Shown here: positions 58,641-64,000 of the stretch, one piece after another
Position numbering within the stretch: position 1 is the first letter of the stretch
Layout of the letters: each line of letters begins with the position of its first letter
Source of the DNA: Cyanoderma ruficeps
Lineage: Eukaryota; Chordata; Aves; Passeriformes; Timaliidae
Direction: 5' to 3'
NCBI GenBank assembly: GCA_008694505.1
Contig: VZDJ01007754.1
Location: 48,170,309-48,234,308 of the forward strand
Length of the DNA stretch: 64,000 nt
Translations under genes and position numbers: made by a program
Notes under the pieces: model-generated
What the model was told of the DNA's origin: nothing
Seen by the model: the letters and a program-made list of their open reading frames with translations, nothing else
Databases searched by the model: none

Positions 58641-59287
58641 GAAGGCATTGCCAATCCACACAAAGCACTTTCCACTCCCTCCAGCCAGGCCCGTCACCTG
58701 CCTGCTCTGTGAGTTTTAGCAATTTGCTTCTCCGTGGTTTTTAGGCCGGCCAGCTGTCAGCAAAGCCAGGGAGGCTCCAGGGCAGAAAAAGCACTCACTG
58801 CACGGGCAGATTACACAGCCCAGGCTCTGGGAGGGGCACCAGGAGATGGAAAATAAACTCTGGAATATTGAACCTTCGTGCTGGGAGAAAAAAAATCACC
58901 CAACAAGCACAATCTATTCCTCTTGTGGCCCTGATTCAGGACCACGTTTGCTGTGTGTGTCCACCCCTACCCCAGCATTTCGGCAGAGTGATGCACACAT
59001 GTGCCTGCATTTCACCAGCAGGAAATTTAAGCCAACATATATCTACATGAAGTCAGGCCTCAAAGAGTGAGTCAGGGCCTAAATCAGTGTTGCAGTTGAA
59101 CTAAAATAATCTAAGCCTGCTCTAAATGAACATAGCTTTAACCTGTCACATCAAATGAAAATTATATACTTAAACTGTAATCTTCCTGTTCCCTTAGTCA
59201 TCAAAAGAGGCCAGATCAAATTAAAAAAAAAGACAGCGTGGATGCTGTTTAGAGGATGAGGAGGAAGTGGGGCTCATGGAGCAGGAT

Positions 59288-59670
59288 ATTTACAGAATCA
59301 TTGAAGTTGGAAAAGCCCTCCCAGCCCATGGAGTCCAATCTGTGCCCCATCCCCACCTTGTCCCCAGCCCAGAGCACTGAGTGCCACCTCCAGCCCTTCC
59401 TTGGACACCTCCAGGGATGGGCACTCCAAACCTCCCTGGGCAGCACCTGCCAATGTCTAATCACCCTTTCAGTGACAGAATTCTTCCTGATGTCCAACCT
59501 GACCATCCCCTGGCAGAACTTGAGGCTATTCCCTCTTGTCCTGTTATTTGGGAGCAGAGGCCACCTGGCTGCCCCCTCCTGTCAGGGATTCACAGGGAGT
59601 GACAAGGTCTCCTCTGAGCCTCCTTTTCTCCAGGCTAAGAAACCCCATGAGCCCCTCCTCATATGACTTA
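59288..59670 (-). mobile_element. CR1 fragment
   Basis: Antisense copy: TACAGAATCATTGAAGTTGG, GAGCACTGAGTGCCACCTCC, TTCTTCCTGATGTCCAACCT, CCTTTTCTCCAGGCTAAGAA. Confidence 0.92.
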
Positions 59671-60454
59671 AAAATCTGCTTGAACCAAGGGTTGTTTCTG
59701 CCTTTCAAGCCAGGCTCAACCCCAAACTCATCCCCCACAGCACTCCCATCCATCCTTCAAGCAGAAAACCAGCAGTTTGAGTTGCTGGTTGCATCAGTGG
59801 CTCTGTGTTGTCATCTCCTCTGACAAGTCTGGGTGGACGTGGCCTGGTTAAGTGACAGTCAGTATTTCCACACCGGAGTTTTTCAGGCCATAAGGCAGGC
59901 AGGAATAAGGTCAGGCTGCAAACACCCACCAAAAGACGCCATTGTTTGGCCAGGGTTGAGGTTTGCTACATTTTGGTTTTTTTCACCAGGGCGGAAAATG
60001 TGAGTATGAGCTCTGTCCTTGGGTTTGTCTGAGCTGCTGATACAGCAGCTGTGGGGGAAGGCACAGGAGCTCTTGCAGATGAAGAGGGTCACTGATTTAC
60101 ACTCTGCCACTTGGTGCAGGAATGGGATGTTTTGGTGGCTTCACTGCCTGCTGGCACTGGAAGCTTTTGAGAATATTCGCTCCAATGCAAAATCAAACCC
60201 GGTTTTCATGTAGAGCTTTTCAAGAGTTTTCTACAGAAAGCTACAGATTTATTTCAGTCGGGAGGAGGAGTTTTGTCAAAATGACAGCCTCAGCCCTTCA
60301 ATGGGCACAGTTTATGTTACAAACACACGACAGCAGTGCAGATCAATCTAATACAAGGAAAATTGTTCCCAATAAAACCTGCTTGTAAGGCAGCAAAATG
60401 GTTTCCACCCTCAGATTTACAGGATTATAATTCTCCTGATGCAAAATTGATGGG

Positions 60455-60620
60455 TTTTGCCCAGAGGAGCTGTGGCTGTCCAGTGTCTGGAAGTGTCCAA
60501 GGCCAGGTTGGACAGGGCTGGAGCAAACTGGGATAGTGGAAAGTGCCCCTGCCCATGGCAGGGGTTGGAATGAGAGGAATTTTAAGGTTCCCTCCAACCC
60601 AAACCATTCTGTGGTTCTAA
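60455..60620 (+). mobile_element. CR1 fragment
   Basis: Short sense 3' end: AGTGTCCAAGGCCAGGTTGG to CCAAACCATTCTGTGGTTCT. Confidence 0.88.
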
Positions 60621-60934
60621 ACCCACACCTTTGGCAGATAGTGCAGCGACTTTGACCGACAAGACACACCAGGTACCTCACTATGCATGATTTAAATTCA
60701 CTGATTTTGTAACAGCACCTCTGCCACGGGATTGAGGGGGGTTGGAACAGTGCTCGCTTAATTACATCAAAATATGTAAAATTCTACTACAACTTGTGCA
60801 AACAAGGTAAATACCTCTCAGCATCAGCAGTTAACGAGGTAAGCGTTTAGCCAGTGATGTGTACTATCCCCACAGCTGCCTCCTGTACCCATCAATGCTC
60901 CTGGGGCTACCTCCTGTCCTACTTTAATCCCTCA

Positions 60935-61190
60935 GAGCACAGAAAGGTTTTTCCTGCTGACAGAATCATGTCCAGGCAGGTTTTGAGTATCTCCAGAGAA
61001 GGAGATTCCTCAGCCTCTCTGGGCAGCCTCTTCCAATGCTTTGTCACCACTACAGGAAACTTTTCCTTCATATTCAGATGAAACTTCATGTGTTGCAGTT
61101 TTTGCCTTGTCCTGCTGCTGGGCACCACTGGGAAGTCTGGCCCCATCCCCTTGGCACCTGCCTTTAAGATATTTGGGTGCATTGATAAGG
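60935..61190 (-). mobile_element. CR1 fragment, older subfamily
   Basis: Antisense body lacking its own 3' tail: CTCAGCCTCTCTGGGCAGCC, CAATGCTTTGTCACCACTAC, GGCACCTGCCTTTAAGATAT. It ends where the next CR1 begins. Confidence 0.75.
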
Positions 61191-61192
61191 TC

Positions 61193-61425
61193 ATAGAGCC
61201 TCAGAATGGTTTGGGTTGGAATGGATCTTAAAGCCCATCCAGTGCCAAGTGATCTTGTTCCATGGGCAGGGACACCTTCCACTGCCCCAGGCTGCTCCAA
61301 GCCCCAATGTCCAACCTGGCCTTGGGCACTGCCAGGGATCCAGGGGCAGCTACAGCTCCTCAGGGCACCCTGTGGCAGGGCCTGCCCACCCTGCCAGGGA
61401 ACAATTCCTGCTCAATATCCTTCCT
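61193..61425 (-). mobile_element. CR1 fragment abutting the previous one
   Basis: Antisense copy beginning ATAGAGCCTCAGAATGGTTT, with CCATGGGCAGGGACACCTTC and GGATCCAGGGGCAGCTACAG, to CAATTCCTGCTCAATATCC. Confidence 0.9.
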
Positions 61426-61984
61426 GAGGATACCAAAGCCATCTCACCGCCTCAAAGAGCATCAGGGTGAACCCTGGCTCTGCATGGCCTTCAGCTCTCC
61501 CTGCTCTCTGAGGATGGACTCGGGGCTCCAGCCAGAGCACTGTGGGTTTCAGCCCATCCTCACCCTCATCCCCACCAGCCTCACACTGGCCAGGACTCAG
61601 AGGTTTGGCCTCAGCTGTGACCTACATAGATCAGGCAGCTCCCTCCTCATCCCTCCTGAGCCATCTCAGCTGATCACATCCCGTGTCCTGTGCTGCTTTC
61701 CAGGGCCTGAGTCCCATGAACTCTTCCCTTCACTTCCACACCCCTCCTCCAGCACCTGGCAGAGCACCCGGGGTGGAAGCGTGGCCCTGCTGCTCCCAAG
61801 TGCCACCAGACCTTCCCACATCCCTCCTCTTGCATTAGAAGGATTAGGCTTGGAGCCATTTCAGCTTTAACTAAGGCGTGTGGCTTGTTTCGGTAAGTGG
61901 TGCAGGTTATGAAATGCTGGGGCCACCAGAAAAGTGCAGCACAACCTCCCCTCAGTACCTGTGGTGTTTGGAGCTCTCCTGGAA

Positions 61985-62160
61985 GGAGCCTTTGGAATTT
62001 TCTGCTCAGGAAGGTGGTGGAGTCACCATCCCTGGATGTGTTTAAGAAAAGGCTGGATCTGGCACTCGATGCCAGGGTTTAGTTGAGGTGTTGGGGCATG
62101 GGTTGGACTCGATGATCTTGGAGGTCTCTTCCAACCCAGGGATTCTGTGAATTCTGTGAT
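61985..62160 (+). mobile_element. CR1 fragment
   Basis: Sense 3' end: CACCATCCCTGGATGTGTTT, GGTTGGACTCGATGATCTTG, ending ATTCTGTGAATTCTGTGATT. Confidence 0.93.
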
Positions 62161-62463
62161 TTGGCTGTGAGGAACAGCCTGGAGGGACAGGGACAGGACA
62201 CGGCTGAGGGTGTTCATGTCTGCCCTGGGCACCAGTGACACCCTGAGCCCCCCAGGACTGCCCTCTCCCCCAGCAGGCACGGGGCACTGCCCTTGTGATG
62301 GTGGTAATCAAATCACACGTTCCAGGGCTTCTGCTTGAAGGAATAAGGAAAGCAGATTATATTTTTTGTTTTGGTCCCTGCCCACTGCACAATGAACTGG
62401 AAGTTTGTGAAGGCTTTCCATGTGTTTGTGGCTTTTTTTGCTCTGTCTGCTCATTTTGAATGA

Positions 62464-62826
62464 AAACAAAAAAGAAAAAAGGAAAGGAAGAGGGAAAGGG
62501 AAAGAGGAAGGGAAGGGAAAGAGGAAGGGAAAGAGGAAAGGAAGGGNGGGAAGGGAAGGGAAAAGGAAAAGGGAAAAAATGGAAAGGGGAAAAGGGAAAG
62601 ATATAAAGGAAAAGAGGAAAAGGAAAAGGGAAAGAGATAAAGGGAAAGGGGAAAAGGGAAAATGGAAAAAAAGAAAGAAAGGAAAAGAGAAAAAAGGAAA
62701 GGAAAAAGGAAAAAAGGGAAAGGTAAAAAAGGAAGAAAAAGTAAAGGAAAAAATGGAAAGGGGAGAAAGGGAAAAAGAGAAAGGGAAAAAGGGAAAAGGG
62801 GAAAAGGAAAAAGGAAGGGAAAGGGT
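62464..62826. repeat. Purine-only (GGAAA)n-like tract, about 360 bp
   Basis: Almost pure G/A on the plus strand, mixing AAAGGG, GGAAA and AAGGAAAA units, with a single N at 62,547. It gives a long Lys/Gly/Glu ORF that is not a gene. Confidence 0.95.
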
Positions 62827-64000
62827 CAGTAGTGAGAGCAGTAGTGAGGCAGTCGTGAAAAGTCCAGGGAAAGGTCGGGGGTCACCCTGGAGCTGTGTAG
62901 GTCAGAGGATGGAGCCCAAGGTTGGGATCTGCCGCAGGATCAGCATGGAGCAATCCATGCCTGGGACCCCTCCGTGAGAACCTGCAGCCTCCCCACGGGG
63001 AAAGGGCAGAGCTCTCATCCCCCTGACTCTGAGGGAAGGACAACACCCAGCCGAGGATGTGACCCCCGAGAAACAATGACTGAGCCCCAGGGTTAATAAA
63101 ACTCCCACTCCTTCCCTCCCAGCCTCATCTGCCTGCAAAGGTTTCCTCAGCCCTGGCTGGTTGTCTGGTGCATAGCATGACGTGGAGGTTTTGATGGAGC
63201 CTGACTGAAGTGCCAAAAAATGTTCACTCAGCTATGGCTCTGACAAATGGATCCTTCTGACATGCCGAGTTTAATGCGCTTTTATTTTTATTTTTTTTTT
63301 TTTTTTNATTATCAGCCTGTTCCTGTTCTGGGCCAGCAAGACAGCAAAAGCCAAGGGGAAGGTATCCAGATGGAATGTTTTTTTTTAATCTGGTTCAAAA
63401 CAAGGGCTTGTCAAGAGGGAAAGTTTCAGGTCATTTGGGTTGAAACCAAGTATACCAAAGTTTCCAAATTTAAAAAACAAAGCCCCCCTGCCCTGTGCAG
63501 AGCAGAAGGCTCCAAATCCAGCTGATCACGAGTTCATCTGCTGCTGGGCACAGCATTGGTATGAACTGGGATGCAAAGGAAATGTGATACAATATTACCT
63601 TCAAAGAAATTGGAAATTCAAAAAAGTTCTCCTAAAAGCTCAACAGAAATGAAATATTTTTGATATCGTGACTCTTTGAAATGTTTCCACTCTGTTTCAT
63701 GGTGAATTCCGAAGAGTGAAATGTGTTTTTCACAAAAGAAAAAAAATGCCATTCGGTGAAAAGGAGAAAATGCCATTTATTTCTCATCCATATTCTTATT
63801 TATATTATTTATATTTATATTTTTATTCTATTTCTTGGATCTGGAAGAGATCTATAAGATATTGTCATGTCAGCATTTGAAATAAAACTATAACTCTTTT
63901 GCCCTAATTTTTAGGGGAAACCACGTTTGTCAGTATATCCACTTGCTCTACCACACTATTTCCTGTTCCCACAAAGCATTTTTTGCAGTGGTTTTGTGAA
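62827..64000. other. No gene seen at the right end
   Basis: GC-moderate to 63.2 kb and AT-rich after the poly(T)/N. SH3BGR, the next gene in human synteny, was not recognised. Confidence 0.5.
63285..63308. repeat. Poly(T) with assembly N
   Basis: TTTTATTTTTAT followed by about 16 T and N at 63,307. Confidence 0.85.

Noticed and set aside
62420..62977. 185-codon Lys/Gly/Glu-rich plus ORF
   Set aside because: Translation of the purine tract.
1..64000. CRISPR arrays, operons, ribosome-binding sites, tRNA and rRNA genes
   Set aside because: None seen; vertebrate nuclear DNA, and no cloverleaf or rRNA segment was recognised by eye.

Overview
The window is vertebrate nuclear DNA from a bird, most likely a songbird. 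It has interrupted genes with GT-AG introns. More than twenty fragments of the avian CR1 retroposon carry the typical 3' end (CCAACCnAAACCATTCTGTGATTCTGTGAT-like). Several LTR copies are present, and there are no mammalian SINEs or L1.

Two protein-coding genes can be supported, both on the minus strand and in tandem. B3GALT5 (42,769-43,722) has an intact 317-residue open reading frame in a single coding exon. IGSF5 (JAM4) lies downstream. Seven coding exons between 27,744 and 11,290 join without a frame break into 344 residues: signal peptide, two Ig domains, a membrane segment and most of the cytoplasmic tail. The last roughly 30 residues, with the stop, were not found and probably lie left of the window. 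The pair and its order (B3GALT5 then IGSF5) match human 21q22.2, where PCP4 and DSCAM follow. No exon of those neighbours was recognised.

Layout. 1-11 kb: IGSF5 3' intron or flank, with CR1 pieces, a complete solo LTR at 9.4-10.2 kb with 5-bp target duplications, and one unexplained plus-strand 94-codon ORF at 5.8-6.1 kb. 11-28 kb: IGSF5 exons and introns, with a small CpG-rich patch at 15.5-15.9 kb. 29.7-30.8 kb: GC-rich block holding three adjoining minisatellites (21-bp, 15-bp and about 40-50-bp units). 31-42.7 kb: intergenic, CR1-rich, with a second copy of the 9.4-kb LTR family at 39.6-40.2 kb. 42.8-43.7 kb: B3GALT5. 47.3-52.0 kb: a retroviral graveyard. It contains a heavily deleted class I (gamma-like) endogenous retrovirus with protease, reverse transcriptase and integrase remnants, a 47-bp tandem repeat, a solo LTR nested between perfect 6-bp duplications, and a further LTR with a large hairpin. 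All of these are on the minus strand, like B3GALT5. 56.2-57.3 kb: a CpG island, possibly the B3GALT5 promoter. 58-64 kb: a cluster of CR1 copies and a 360-bp purine tract.

B3GALT5 is a Golgi glycan-extending enzyme and IGSF5 a junctional adhesion molecule. Their linkage is ancient synteny, not evidence of a shared pathway. I found no evidence of a new multi-gene system. The most unusual items are the composite minisatellite, the LTR cluster upstream of B3GALT5, the ERV-embedded 47-bp repeat and the unexplained ORF at 5.8 kb. Repeat boundaries are judged by eye and are approximate unless target duplications are given.
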